A DNA stretch of 21,997 nt, from assembly GCA_003240855.1 (NCBI GenBank), contig QFNN01000040.1, positions 1 through 21,997 on the forward strand, given 5' to 3'. Made by a program: the position numbers and the translations under genes. The notes below the pieces were generated by a model, which ran no database searches, was not told where the DNA came from, and worked only from the letters and a program-made list of their open reading frames with translations. The DNA comes from Sphingomonas sanxanigenens (GTDB taxonomy: Bacteria; Pseudomonadota; Alphaproteobacteria; Sphingomonadales; Sphingomonadaceae). Shown here piece after piece: positions 1 through 7,450 of this stretch (position 1 is its first letter; every line of letters starts with the position of its first letter).

Positions 1-1544
1 CGATGGCGGCGGGCAATGTCGTCGTCGCCAATGCGCCGGGCGCGGGCGTGCTCGAATCGCCCGCGATCAGCGCTTTCCTGCCGCGCCTTTCGGTCCGCCT
101 CACCGGCCGCGATCTGCTCATCCCCAATATCGCCACCTGGTGGTGCGGGGGCGCGGAGGAGCTCGATCATGTCCGCGACAATTTCGATGCGATGGTGATC
201 GGCCGCGCCTTCGCCGCCACGCCGCGGGGGCTGGACGGCGGCCGCGCGCGCATCGGCGCGGAGATCGAAGGCGCCGAGCGCGCGGCGCTGCTCGCCGATC
301 TCGCGCGCCGTCCGATGGATTATGTCGGGCAGGAAGTCGTCCGTCTCTCGACGATGGCGACGGTCGCCGAAGGCAAGCTTGCGCCGCGTCCCTTCACCCT
401 CCGCGTCTTTGCAGCACGCGACGCCGATGGCCGGTGGCGCGTCATGCCCGGCGGTTTCGCGCGGATCGGCGACAATGCCGACACGCGCGCCGCGGTGATG
501 GGCGACGGCGATCGCTCGGCCGACGTGATCGTGGTCAGCGACTGCCCGGTCGAGCGCGTATCGCTGCTCCCCGCCGGCGATTCAGTCCAGATCAGGCGCA
601 ACCCCGGCACCTTGCCCAGCCGCGTCGCCGACAATCTTTACTGGCTCGGCCGCTATCTGGAGCGCGGCGAGGCGACGCTGGCGATGGTGCGCACTGCGCT
701 CGGCGCGTCGACTGACGCCGATGCCGATGGCGGCGCGGGGCTGTCGGCGGAGACGACGGCGCGGCTCCGTGCGCTGCTCGTCGCAAGCGGCGCGGCCTTT
801 GCTCGGTCGCAGGCGGGTGAACGCAACATCGTCCAGCTCGCTCATGCCGCGCTCGACGACGAAGAGGAAACGGCCAGCGTCCGCACCCTGCTTGGCCTCG
901 CCCGCGCGATCGGCGAAGGATCGCGGGAGCGCTTGTCGGGCGATTTCTGGCGGCTGCTGGACGCCGGTCCCGCCCGGGGGCGCGGCATGGTCGAGCGTTC
1001 GGGGGCGCTGCAGCAGCGTTTCGCGGCGCTCGCGGGGCTCGCGGCCGAGCATATGGCGCGCACCGATGCCTGGCGTTTCCACGATCTCGGCCGGCGGCTC
1101 GAACGCGGCGTCACCATTTGCCGCCTGCTCCGCGCTTTCGCCGGGGTCGACGCGAGCGCCGACGACCTGACCGCGCTGCTCGATCTCGCGGGCAGCCAGA
1201 TCAGCTATCGCCAGCGTTACCTGACCGGCCTCGCGATCGCCCCGGCGCGCGATCTCGTCACGCTCGATCCCTCCAATCCGCGTTCGCTCGCCTATCAGGT
1301 CGATCGCATCGCCGAGCATCTGAAGGCGTTGCCGACGCTGCGCGACGACGGCATGGCCGAGGAACATCAGGCCGTCGCCACCCAGCTTGCCGCCGCGATC
1401 GCCACGGCCGAGGCCGCGACGCTCGAAGGCGACGCCGTCCAGGCGATCGAAAACCGCCTGCTTGCGCTTTCCGACGCGGTGTCGCGCCGCTTCTTCCTGC
1501 GCGGGGCGGAAACGATCCGCGCACCGGGGTTCACGCTCGCTTGA
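1..1544 (+). CDS. Circularly permuted type 2 ATP-grasp / alpha-E fusion protein, 5' partial
   Basis: This gene is open at the left edge; 513 residues are visible. The first ~165 look like the C-terminal part of a circularly permuted ATP-grasp domain (DUF404/DUF407 type). From about residue 203 an alpha-E domain (DUF403) begins with the typical LPSRVADNLYWLGRYLERGE and runs helix-rich to the end. The ATG at base 3 is unlikely to be the true start because it falls inside the ATP-grasp domain. In many bacteria the two domains are separate neighbouring genes; here they are one polypeptide. Comparative genomics links this family with transglutaminase-like proteases and often the Anbu peptidase, in a predicted peptide ligase/protease module whose substrate is unknown. 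The stop overlaps the start of the next gene, so the two are probably translated together. Family assignment is firm; biochemical role is inference. Confidence 0.88.
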   Translation, partial: MAAGNVVVANAPGAGVLESPAISAFLPRLSVRLTGRDLLIPNIATWWCGGAEELDHVRDNFDAMVIGRAFAATPRGLDGGRARIGAEIEGAERAALLADLARRPMDYVGQEVVRLSTMATVAEGKLAPRPFTLRVFAARDADGRWRVMPGGFARIGDNADTRAAVMGDGDRSADVIVVSDCPVERVSLLPAGDSVQIRRNPGTLPSRVADNLYWLGRYLERGEATLAMVRTALGASTDADADGGAGLSAETTARLRALLVASGAAFARSQAGERNIVQLAHAALDDEEETASVRTLLGLARAIGEGSRERLSGDFWRLLDAGPARGRGMVERSGALQQRFAALAGLAAEHMARTDAWRFHDLGRRLERGVTICRLLRAFAGVDASADDLTALLDLAGSQISYRQRYLTGLAIAPARDLVTLDPSNPRSLAYQVDRIAEHLKALPTLRDDGMAEEHQAVATQLAAAIATAEAATLEGDAVQAIENRLLALSDAVSRRFFLRGAETIRAPGFTLA

Positions 1545-2431
1545 TCTACAATATCCGCCATTCCACGCGCTTCACCTACGCCGCGCCCGCGCGTTTCGCG
1601 CGCTGCAACCTGCGGCTGAAGCCGATCGACTGGGAAGGCCAGCACCTTCTGGACTATGATCTCAGCGTCAATCCCGGCGGGCGGATCAGCCCGGCGCGCG
1701 CCGACGCCTCGCTCGCCAATGTCGATCGCGTCGTCGTCGAGCAGGCCGTGCGCGGGCTGGAGATCGTGAGCAGCGCGCGCGTCCGCATCGACCGGCTGGT
1801 TCCGGTCCCCTCGATCGACGATCCCGATCTCGCGACCGTCGCCCGGCTGGCGCGCGAGAGCCGCGATCTTTCGGCCGCCGGCCCTGCAAATTATCTCTTC
1901 CCTTCGCCGTTGATCCCGCTTGACGCCGGGATTGCGGACTGGTGCGCCGAAAGCCTGCCGCCGGGCGCCGGCGCGCTCGAAGCCGGCATCGCGCTCGCGC
2001 GCCGGATCCAGCATGAGTTCGAGTTCGATCCGGCCGCGACGGTGACCGAGACGACCCCGGCGGAGGCCTTCGCCAAGCGGCGCGGCGTCTGCCAGGATTT
2101 CGCGCAGGTGATGATTACCGGGCTGCGCGCCGCCGGCCTGCCCGCCGCCTATGCCAGCGGCTATATCCGCACGATTCCGCCGCCCGGGCAGGAAAGGCTC
2201 GTCGGCGCCGACGCCACCCATGCCTGGGTCTTGCTGTGGTGCGGCCCGGATCGCGGTTGGATCGGGCTCGATCCCACCAACGGCATCTGGATGGCGGGAG
2301 ACCATATCGTGATGGCGATCGGGCGCGACTATTCGGAGATTGCGCCGATCGACGGCATCGTCCTTGGTTCGGGCGCGCAGGCGATGAGCGTCTCGGTCGA
2401 TGTCGAGCCGATCACCGAAATGGCCGCCTGA
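1541..2431 (+). CDS. Transglutaminase family protein (predicted cysteine protease)
   Basis: A 296-residue protein with an N-terminal bacterial transglutaminase-like domain (about 1-85) and a transglutaminase/protease core. The triad is visible: Cys184 in RRGVCQDFAQ, His227 in ADATHAWV and Asp244 in GLDPTNG. I chose the TTG at 1541, which overlaps the previous stop as TTGA, because the product then begins IYNIRHSTRFTY, the usual start for the family. The frame stays open upstream to 1118, but that stretch lies antisense-free inside the alpha-E gene in another frame and looks like a shadow. No signal peptide is seen, so it is probably cytoplasmic. Members next to ATP-grasp/alpha-E genes are thought to cleave peptides or isopeptide bonds rather than cross-link proteins. 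Function beyond the fold is inference. Confidence 0.87.
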   Translation: MIYNIRHSTRFTYAAPARFARCNLRLKPIDWEGQHLLDYDLSVNPGGRISPARADASLANVDRVVVEQAVRGLEIVSSARVRIDRLVPVPSIDDPDLATVARLARESRDLSAAGPANYLFPSPLIPLDAGIADWCAESLPPGAGALEAGIALARRIQHEFEFDPAATVTETTPAEAFAKRRGVCQDFAQVMITGLRAAGLPAAYASGYIRTIPPPGQERLVGADATHAWVLLWCGPDRGWIGLDPTNGIWMAGDHIVMAIGRDYSEIAPIDGIVLGSGAQAMSVSVDVEPITEMAA

Positions 2432-2439
2432 CACTGGAC

Positions 2440-2459
2440 TTGGGGGCGCTTAACCCCAA
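2440..2459. repeat. Short inverted repeat between transglutaminase and dnaJ-like gene
   Basis: TTGGGG (2440-2445) and CCCCAA (2454-2459) form a perfect 6-bp inverted repeat with an 8-nt spacer, 9 nt after the transglutaminase stop. No T-run follows, so it is a weak terminator candidate at best; it could also be an operator or an mRNA hairpin in the leader of the chaperone gene. Confidence 0.35.
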
Positions 2460-2513
2460 TCTTCATGGCAGAGTGCAATTTTATTCAGGCGAAAGACGTA
2501 CAAGCGAGAGACG

Positions 2514-3449
2514 ATGGCTGATCCTTACGCAATTCTGGGGGTGGCGCGCACCGCGACCGAGGCCGACATCAAGAAGGCCTATCGCAAGCTCGCCAAGGAG
2601 CTTCATCCCGACCGCAACAAAGACAATCCCAAGGCCGCCGAGCGCTTCAGCCAGGTGACCTCGGCCTATGATCTGCTGAACGACAAGGACAAGCGCGGTC
2701 AGTTCGATCGGGGTGAGATCGATGGCGACGGCAACCCGACCTATGCCGGCTTCGGCGCGCGCGGGCAGGGGGCGGGGGGCTTCCGCCCGGGCGCTGACAG
2801 CGCCGGCGGCTTTGACTTTTCGGGCGGCGGTTCCGGCGACTTCACTGATATTTTTGAAGGCATCTTCGGCGGGCGCGGCGGCGGCGGTTTCGCCGGCGGC
2901 TTCGGCCGTCGCTCGGCGCCTCCGGCCAGGGGCGCGAACATCGCCTATCGGCTGCGCGTGCCGTTCGAGGACGCGGCGGCGCGGCGCGATCAGCGCATCA
3001 CGCTGGGCGACGGCAAGACGATCGATCTGAAGCTGCCCGCCGGCGTTGAGGACGGCACCCAGATGCGGCTTGCGGGCAAGGGCGAACCCGGCCCCGGCGG
3101 CGCGGGCGATGCGATCGTCACGATCGAGGTCGTGCCTCACCGCTTCTTCACGCGCGATGGCGACGATGTCCGCCTCGATCTGCCGATCACGCTTCCCGAA
3201 GCGGTGCTGGGCGGCAAGGTGCGCGTGCCCACGGTCGACGGGCCGGTGACGCTGACCATCCCCGCCGGCTCGACCTCGGGGCGTACGCTGCGCCTTAAGG
3301 ACAAGGGCTTCCACGGCAAGTCGGGGCGCGGCGCGCAGCTCGTCACGCTGCTTGTCGACCTGCCCAAGGACGACGCCGATCTTCATGCCTTTGCCGAGAC
3401 CTATAAGGACAAGGATCTTGGGAACCCGCGCGCCGCGCTGGGGGTGTGA
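2514..3449 (+). CDS. DnaJ C-terminal domain protein (class B, CbpA-like J-domain co-chaperone)
   Basis: A 311-residue co-chaperone predicted to stimulate the ATPase of an Hsp70 (DnaK) partner in the cytoplasm. The J domain spans about residues 3-70 with the essential HPD at 31-33 (KELHPDRNKD). A Gly/Phe-rich linker follows (about 75-145), then the C-terminal substrate-binding beta domains (about 145-305). No CxxCxGxG zinc repeats are present, which separates it from canonical DnaJ and places it with CbpA/class B proteins. The ATG at 2514 follows GCGAGAG, an acceptable ribosome binding site. Its stop overlaps the GTG of the YihY gene by 4 nt, so it appears to lead a three-gene operon ending in fabI. 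Why a J protein is coupled to an envelope protein and a lipid-synthesis enzyme is not evident from sequence. Confidence 0.92.
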   Translation: MADPYAILGVARTATEADIKKAYRKLAKELHPDRNKDNPKAAERFSQVTSAYDLLNDKDKRGQFDRGEIDGDGNPTYAGFGARGQGAGGFRPGADSAGGFDFSGGGSGDFTDIFEGIFGGRGGGGFAGGFGRRSAPPARGANIAYRLRVPFEDAAARRDQRITLGDGKTIDLKLPAGVEDGTQMRLAGKGEPGPGGAGDAIVTIEVVPHRFFTRDGDDVRLDLPITLPEAVLGGKVRVPTVDGPVTLTIPAGSTSGRTLRLKDKGFHGKSGRGAQLVTLLVDLPKDDADLHAFAETYKDKDLGNPRAALGV

Positions 3450-4405
3450 TCGGCGTGGCCGACGAAGTCTCGCCGCTTTCGCCCGAGGCGCGGCGAAAGA
3501 CGCCGGATGCGGTCGCCCCGCGTCTGCCGCCGCTGAAGGCTTGGGAAATCGTCAAGCGCGTCGTCGTTGGCCTGTTCAACGAAGGCTTCGTCCACGCGGG
3601 CAACCTCGCCTATCTCTCGCTGCTCACGCTCTTTCCGTTCTTCATCGTGCTGGCGGCCGTCGCCCAGATCTTCGGCCAGACGCAGGAAGGGCGCGAGGCG
3701 GTTGTCCTGTTTCTGCGCACCGTGCCGCCCAGCGTCGCCGATGTGCTGCGCCAGCCCATTGCCGATGTGCTGGCCGTCCGCTCGGGCAATCTGCTCTGGC
3801 TTGGCGCGCTCGTCGGCCTGTGGAGCACGGCGAGCTTTATCGAGACGATCCGCGAGATCCTGCGCCGCGCCTACGGCGTCACGCACACCCGGCCTTTCTA
3901 CGAATATCGGCTGATGTCGATCGGGATCATCATCGGCTCGGTCGTGCTCGCCATGTTCGCCTTCACCGCGCAGGTGCTGCTGACCGGCGTCGAACAGTTC
4001 ATGTATCGGCTGGTGCCTATCGCGGCGCAACCGCAGAACATGCTGGGCGTGACCAAGCTGGTTCCGGCGATTGCGCTGTTCGTCGCGCTTTACATCATCT
4101 TCTACTCGCTCACGCCGGTGCGCTACCGCAGCCGCGCCTATCCGAAATGGCCCGGCGCGTTGCTGGTGGCCGTGTGGTGGCAAGTGACGACGGAATTGCT
4201 TCCGGTCGTCATCGCGCTGTTCGGATCCTATAATCGCACCTATGGCAGCCTTGCCGGCGTCATCGTCTCGCTCCTCTTCTTCTACGTGATCGGGCTGGGG
4301 CTTGTGGTGGGCGCGGAACTCAACGCAGCGCTGGCGGAAGCGCCCGGTCCGGGTCTAAAGGACGCTAGGACTGTGGCTGACGCGGAAAGGGAAGAAGAAG
4401 CGTGA
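3446..4405 (+). CDS. YihY/virulence factor BrkB family membrane protein
   Basis: A 319-residue inner-membrane protein with six likely membrane segments, at about 52-76, 115-132, 157-180, 203-222, 237-258 and 267-293. The sequence AGNLAYLSLLTLFPF in the first segment and GSYNRTYGSLAGVI before the last are typical of the YihY/BrkB family. The family was once proposed to include RNase BN, an idea since dropped; its function is unknown. The GTG at 3446 overlaps the preceding stop (GTGA), but a second in-frame GTG at 3455 lies at a better distance from GGGGG at 3441-3445 (with flanking G), so the protein may be three residues shorter. Its own stop overlaps the GTG of fabI, supporting co-translation. 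The family call is strong; the role is unknown. Confidence 0.9.
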   Translation: MIGVADEVSPLSPEARRKTPDAVAPRLPPLKAWEIVKRVVVGLFNEGFVHAGNLAYLSLLTLFPFFIVLAAVAQIFGQTQEGREAVVLFLRTVPPSVADVLRQPIADVLAVRSGNLLWLGALVGLWSTASFIETIREILRRAYGVTHTRPFYEYRLMSIGIIIGSVVLAMFAFTAQVLLTGVEQFMYRLVPIAAQPQNMLGVTKLVPAIALFVALYIIFYSLTPVRYRSRAYPKWPGALLVAVWWQVTTELLPVVIALFGSYNRTYGSLAGVIVSLLFFYVIGLGLVVGAELNAALAEAPGPGLKDARTVADAEREEEA

Positions 4406-5205
4406 ACGGCCTGATGAAGGGAAAGCGCGGCCTGATCATGGGCCTCGCCAATGACAAGAGCCTCGCCTGGGGCATTGCGAAAAGGCTGAAGGAAGCGGGC
4501 GCCGAACTCGCCTTCAGCTACCAGGGCGATGCGATTTTGAAGCGGGTGAAGCCGCTTGCCGAAGAACTTGGCTCCGATCTGCTCATCGATTGCGACGTGT
4601 CGGATATGGCGGCGCTCGACGTGGCGTTCGATACGCTCAAGGAAAGCTGGCCGACGATCGATTTCCTCGTCCACGCCATCGGCTTTTCGGACAAGAGCCA
4701 GTTGCGCGGGCGCTATTATGACACTTCGCTCGACAATTTCCTGATGACGATGAACATCTCGGCCTATTCGCTGGTCGCGGTGGCCAAGCGCGCGCGCGCG
4801 ATGATGCCCGAGGGCGGATCGATCCTGACGCTGACCTATTACGGCGCCGAAAAGGTGATCCCGCACTACAACGTCATGGGCGTCGCCAAGGCCGCGCTGG
4901 AAACCAGCGTCAAATATCTTGCGGTCGACATGGGGCCGGAAAATATCCGCGTGAACGCCATCTCGGCGGGGCCGATCCAGACGCTCGCTGCGCGCGGCAT
5001 CGGCGACTTCAGCTATATACTCAAGTGGAACGAGCTGAACGCGCCGCTCCGCCGCACCGTGACGATCGAGGATGTGGGCGGCTCAGGCCTCTATTTCCTG
5101 TCGGATCTCTCGGCGGGCGTCACCGGCGAGATTCATCATGTCGACGCCGGCTACAACGTCATCGGCATGAAGGCTGAGGACGCGCCGGACATCGCTCTGG
5201 TCTGA
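4402..5205 (+). CDS. fabI: Enoyl-[acyl-carrier-protein] reductase (NADH), FabI
   Basis: A 267-residue short-chain dehydrogenase/reductase of the FabI type. It performs the last reduction of each fatty-acid elongation cycle, turning trans-2-enoyl-ACP into acyl-ACP with NAD(P)H in the cytoplasm. Visible marks are the N-terminal cofactor-binding GLANDKSLAWGIA, Tyr146 and Tyr156 with Lys163 (YNVMGVAK, the Y-x6-K pair), NAISAGPIQTLAA, and RRTVTIEDVG. These match FabI rather than ketoreductase FabG. The GTG at 4402 has GAAGAAG just upstream and overlaps the YihY stop as GTGA; an ATG at 4414 is an alternative. It is the last gene of the dnaJ-like/yihY/fabI run. Residues around the triclosan pocket (Met159, a Phe after GIGD) are of the sensitive type, but sensitivity itself is inference. 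Confidence 0.95.
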   Translation: MNGLMKGKRGLIMGLANDKSLAWGIAKRLKEAGAELAFSYQGDAILKRVKPLAEELGSDLLIDCDVSDMAALDVAFDTLKESWPTIDFLVHAIGFSDKSQLRGRYYDTSLDNFLMTMNISAYSLVAVAKRARAMMPEGGSILTLTYYGAEKVIPHYNVMGVAKAALETSVKYLAVDMGPENIRVNAISAGPIQTLAARGIGDFSYILKWNELNAPLRRTVTIEDVGGSGLYFLSDLSAGVTGEIHHVDAGYNVIGMKAEDAPDIALV

Positions 5206-5209
5206 TCCT

Positions 5210-5237
5210 GGGCAGGGGGCCGCCGGCGCGGCTGCCC
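5210..5237 (+). terminator. GC-rich hairpin after fabI, possible terminator
   Basis: GGGCAG (5210-5215) pairs with CTGCCC (5232-5237), and inside it CCGC (5220-5223) pairs with GCGG (5228-5231) around a CGGC loop, with four bulged Gs. It starts 4 nt after the fabI stop. No T-tract follows, so it may stabilise the transcript end rather than terminate by itself. Confidence 0.4.
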
Positions 5238-5326
5238 CCGCTTCGGCCATGCTGTCCTACAGGGGGCCGATCGTCTATTGCTGCGGAACATTGCCCGCCG
5301 CTCTTTGACATCGCCGCCGCCCGCAC

Positions 5327-5354
5327 GTTGAGAACAGCGCTCCAGCGTCTCAAC
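5327..5354. repeat. Inverted repeat in the fabI/LOG convergent region
   Basis: GTTGAGA (5327-5333) and TCTCAAC (5348-5354) are perfect inverted copies with a 14-nt spacer; a few more pairs can form inside. TTTG follows on the + strand, so a weak terminator for the fabI operon is possible. The right arm overlaps a direct repeat: TCAACTT occurs at 5350-5356 and again at 5359-5365. The rest of the 229-nt gap between the convergent genes (5206-5434) holds no open frame I can support. Confidence 0.4.
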
Positions 5355-5434
5355 TTTGTCAACTTCGCGGGCGCGAAAGGGCGGTTTTTCGCCATTCCCT
5401 ACAGCGGCCATCGTCACGCTGATGCGCGAACGCC

Positions 5435-6301
5435 TTATTCCTTGTCGCGCCAGAAATGCGTGACCATCTCCCACGCTTCCTCGGCGTTTTCGCACCAGGT
5501 GATGAGGTCGAGGTCGCGGTGGTTGATTACGCCTTCGTCGGCCAGCGCCTCGAAATTGACGACGCGCTCCCAGAAATCGCGCCCGAACATCAGGATCGGG
5601 ATGCGGCTGATCTTGCCGGTCTGGATCAGCGTCAGCAGCTCGAACGTTTCGTCGAAGGTGCCGAAGCCGCCGGGGAATACCGCCACCGCGCGCGCGCGCA
5701 GCAGGAAGTGCATCTTGCGCAGCGCAAAATAGTGGAACTGAAAGCTCAGCGCCGGGGTCACATAGGGGTTGGGCGCCTGCTCGTGCGGCAGCACGATGTT
5801 GAGCCCCACCGTCTCCGCGCCGACGTCGTTCGCGCCGCGGTTGGCGGCCTCCATGATCGAAGGCCCGCCGCCCGAACAGACGACGAAGTGGCGCTTGCCG
5901 GCCATGTCGCGCGGGAAACCGCTCGCCAGCCGCGCCAGATCGCGGGCGACTTCATAATATTTGGACTTGGCGACAAGCCGCTCGGCGATCGCATGCGCCT
6001 TGGGATCGGTCGCCGCGTCGAGCAGCGCCTGCGCCTTGGACGGCTCGGGAATCCGCGCCGATCCGTAAAAGACGAACATCGACGCGATATTCGCTTCGTC
6101 GAGCAGCAGTTCGGGTTTCAGCAATTCAAGCTGGAAACGCACCGGGCGCAGATCCTCGCGCAGCAGGAACTCGTCGTCCTGGAACGCCAGCCGATAGGCG
6201 GGGCTTTCTGTCTGCGGGGTGTGGATCGAATGCTTGGCGGCGACGTCGGCCGCCTTGCGCGCATCGGGGAATACGCGCGAGGGAACGATAGTATCTGTCA
6301 T
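5435..6301 (-). CDS. LOG family protein (TIGR00730-type nucleotide 5'-monophosphate phosphoribohydrolase)
   Basis: A 288-residue protein with a lysine-decarboxylase-like Rossmann fold. The LOG signatures are present: GGGPSIMEAANRGA (144-157) and PGGFGTFDE (210-218), in which the Gly-rich loop binds the phosphoribosyl group and Glu218 lies at the catalytic position. Enzymes of this family release free base from cytokinin or other nucleoside 5'-monophosphates; in bacteria the natural substrate is often unclear. The protein carries about 70 extra N-terminal residues compared with ~180-220-residue LOG proteins, a longer subtype often annotated only as a Rossmann-fold protein. The ATG at 6301 has GGG directly before it, so the ribosome binding site is poor; no better Met lies near. 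It is 44 nt downstream of the extensin-like gene and may share its transcript. Confidence 0.88.
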   Translation of the reverse strand: MTDTIVPSRVFPDARKAADVAAKHSIHTPQTESPAYRLAFQDDEFLLREDLRPVRFQLELLKPELLLDEANIASMFVFYGSARIPEPSKAQALLDAATDPKAHAIAERLVAKSKYYEVARDLARLASGFPRDMAGKRHFVVCSGGGPSIMEAANRGANDVGAETVGLNIVLPHEQAPNPYVTPALSFQFHYFALRKMHFLLRARAVAVFPGGFGTFDETFELLTLIQTGKISRIPILMFGRDFWERVVNFEALADEGVINHRDLDLITWCENAEEAWEMVTHFWRDKE

Positions 6302-6345
6302 CCCTATTCTATTAGCGCGTCTGCGTTACGGTTCAAGAATGCGCG

Positions 6346-7017
6346 TCAGCGGCAGAAAGGGCCGCGCCCCATGTCGAGATGCAGATGATCGGCATGGAGC
6401 GCGTTGTAATCGGGGCTGAGAACCGTCCCGAACCGCTTGCACGCCGATATATGGACTGCGTTGAAAAAGCCCTGAATCTTGGGGTCGGGCGATCGGTAAT
6501 CGGCCTTCACCGATATGCGTCGCCCGTCCGCCAGCACGAAGGCGGCGACGTCGACCGCGTTGCTGTGGGCATGCTCGGAAAGCTTGCCCGACGCCGCGCC
6601 GTTGATGTTGCGGCACGCATAGGTGCCGAAGGTCTCGACTCGCGTCACTTCGCTGCCCAGCCACTGGCGCGACGCCGGCACCACTGCAAAGCGCACCCAG
6701 GCGGAAAAATTGCCGGCCAGCGAGCAGGTCATCGCGCCCAGATTGGTGATCGGCGTGCCGACGTCGAGCAGTTTGACCGAGCCGTAGGCAAGGCAGCCGC
6801 CGCCAAAGTCGCGGTCGGGCAGCGGCTGATATTGCACGCCCTGCCTGTCGAGCCCGGCCAGGCATTGTTTGGTCTGGGCGGCGTTGATGCCGGGCGGGCG
6901 CTGCGCTTCGGGGGTGGGGCGGCGCTGCGGCTTGCGGCCATGATCGCCGGCGCACGACGCGAGCAGCAGCGAGGCGATGATCGCCGCGCCCGATGCGGGC
7001 CTGCCGATACGCCCCAT
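6346..7017 (-). CDS. Extensin-like (LAS-type peptidase fold) lipoprotein
   Basis: With the ATG at 7017 the product has 223 residues. Residues 1-22 form a lipoprotein signal ending in LLLASC, with Cys22 as the lipidated residue, so a periplasmic, membrane-anchored protein is expected. The rest is an extensin-like C-terminal domain. Its His/Asp clusters, SEHAHSNAVDVAAF (147-160) and HADHLHLDMG (208-217), resemble the zinc-binding layout of LAS-type peptidases such as D,D-carboxypeptidases, so a peptidoglycan role is possible but unproven. Six cysteines in the mature part (52, 75, 98, 135, 193, 222) suggest disulfides. Start choice is uncertain: in-frame ATGs at 7029 and 7047 and a GTG at 7095 would extend the N-terminus; 7017 is chosen because it gives a normal signal-peptide length. 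The stop side is secure. Confidence 0.83.
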   Translation of the reverse strand: MGRIGRPASGAAIIASLLLASCAGDHGRKPQRRPTPEAQRPPGINAAQTKQCLAGLDRQGVQYQPLPDRDFGGGCLAYGSVKLLDVGTPITNLGAMTCSLAGNFSAWVRFAVVPASRQWLGSEVTRVETFGTYACRNINGAASGKLSEHAHSNAVDVAAFVLADGRRISVKADYRSPDPKIQGFFNAVHISACKRFGTVLSPDYNALHADHLHLDMGRGPFCR

Positions 7018-7105
7018 GCCCACGCCCATACCCACGATGCCAATCATGGCAGGGGCCGGCGCCAATGTCGAAACCGTCCTCCGCCTGATCGGCACGTTTC
7101 GTCGA

Positions 7106-7336
7106 TTATCCTTGCGCTTCAGCCGTCTTTAGCCGCCGCCAGCGCCGGAGCGCGACCAGCGACCATATGCCTTCGACCAGTCCGAACGGCCAGGCGCCCT
7201 GCAGGAATCCGTAGATCGAGCCGAGCGCGCAGGCGCCGGCGAAGATCAGCGTCCACCAGTGCGATCGCGCTTCCAGAGCATAGGCGACGAGCATCGCCGA
7301 AACCGCGAAAAGGCCAAAGAGGGTAAGCGCGTCCAT
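7106..7336 (-). CDS. Small membrane protein, CBU_0592-like in appearance
   Basis: A 76-residue, strongly hydrophobic protein with two or three membrane segments (about 4-21, 26-45 and 48-64) and a basic C-terminal tail (RRWRRLK). The pattern of an aromatic-rich second half, GAWPFGLVEGIWSLVAL, resembles the small CBU_0592-type membrane domain, but I cannot confirm this. The ATG at 7336 has only a modest upstream AGG. It lies about 90 nt upstream of the chosen extensin start (10 nt from the alternative GTG), so the two are probably cotranscribed and it may mark the first gene of the minus-strand operon. Function is unknown. Codon use fits the neighbours, which supports a real gene. Confidence 0.68.
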   Translation of the reverse strand: MDALTLFGLFAVSAMLVAYALEARSHWWTLIFAGACALGSIYGFLQGAWPFGLVEGIWSLVALRRWRRLKTAEAQG

Positions 7337-7363
7337 GCGCAGGGCCTATCTGTGTCCGTCCCG

Positions 7364-7379
7364 ATTGTCATTTGACAAT
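7364..7379. promoter_or_regulatory. Perfect dyad in the 7336/serC divergent intergenic region, candidate operator
   Basis: ATTGTCA (7364-7370) and TGACAAT (7373-7379) are exact inverted copies separated by TT. The site lies between the divergent small membrane protein gene and serC and contains the TTGACA used as the candidate serC -35 element. A regulator bound here could cover the serC promoter; no regulator is identified. Confidence 0.45.
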
Positions 7380-7399
7380 GCGCGCGGCGCGACTAAAGC
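7372..7399 (+). promoter_or_regulatory. Candidate serC promoter
   Basis: TTGACA at 7372-7377 is an exact sigma-70-type -35 element. A weak -10 candidate, TAAAGC, sits at 7394-7399 with a 16-nt spacer. Transcription would then begin near 7405-7408, just before the folded leader starting at 7411, which makes the placement plausible. The -10 match is poor. Confidence 0.4.
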
Positions 7400-7410
7400 C
7401 GTCGGCGGGC

Positions 7411-7450
7411 CACGCCGTCCCAACGCGGCGCGTGCTCTCTGAAAGGAGAG
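7411..7450 (+). ncRNA. Candidate serC leader RNA (two hairpins, second contains the ribosome binding site)
   Basis: Hairpin 1: CACG (7411-7414) pairs with CGTG (7431-7434), and CCGT (7415-7418) with GCGG (7425-7428) including one wobble, leaving a CCCAAC loop and a 2-nt bulge. Hairpin 2: CTCTCT (7435-7440) pairs with GGAGAG (7445-7450) around a GAAA tetraloop, with one U-G pair. GGAGAG is also the ribosome binding site for serC, whose ATG is at 7457. A conserved two-hairpin 'serC motif' just upstream of serC-serA in alphaproteobacteria has been described from comparative genomics; position and form fit it. The structure is read by eye and no covariance score was computed. Ligand or regulator is unknown. 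Confidence 0.6.

Noticed and set aside
1118..1540. N-terminal extension of the transglutaminase gene
   Set aside because: It overlaps the alpha-E domain in another frame and reads as Arg/Pro-rich shadow sequence; family members begin at the TTG position.
5206..5434. A small gene or RNA gene between fabI and the LOG gene
   Set aside because: No frame with a ribosome binding site and no tRNA-like fold was found; only two hairpins and a short direct repeat are visible.
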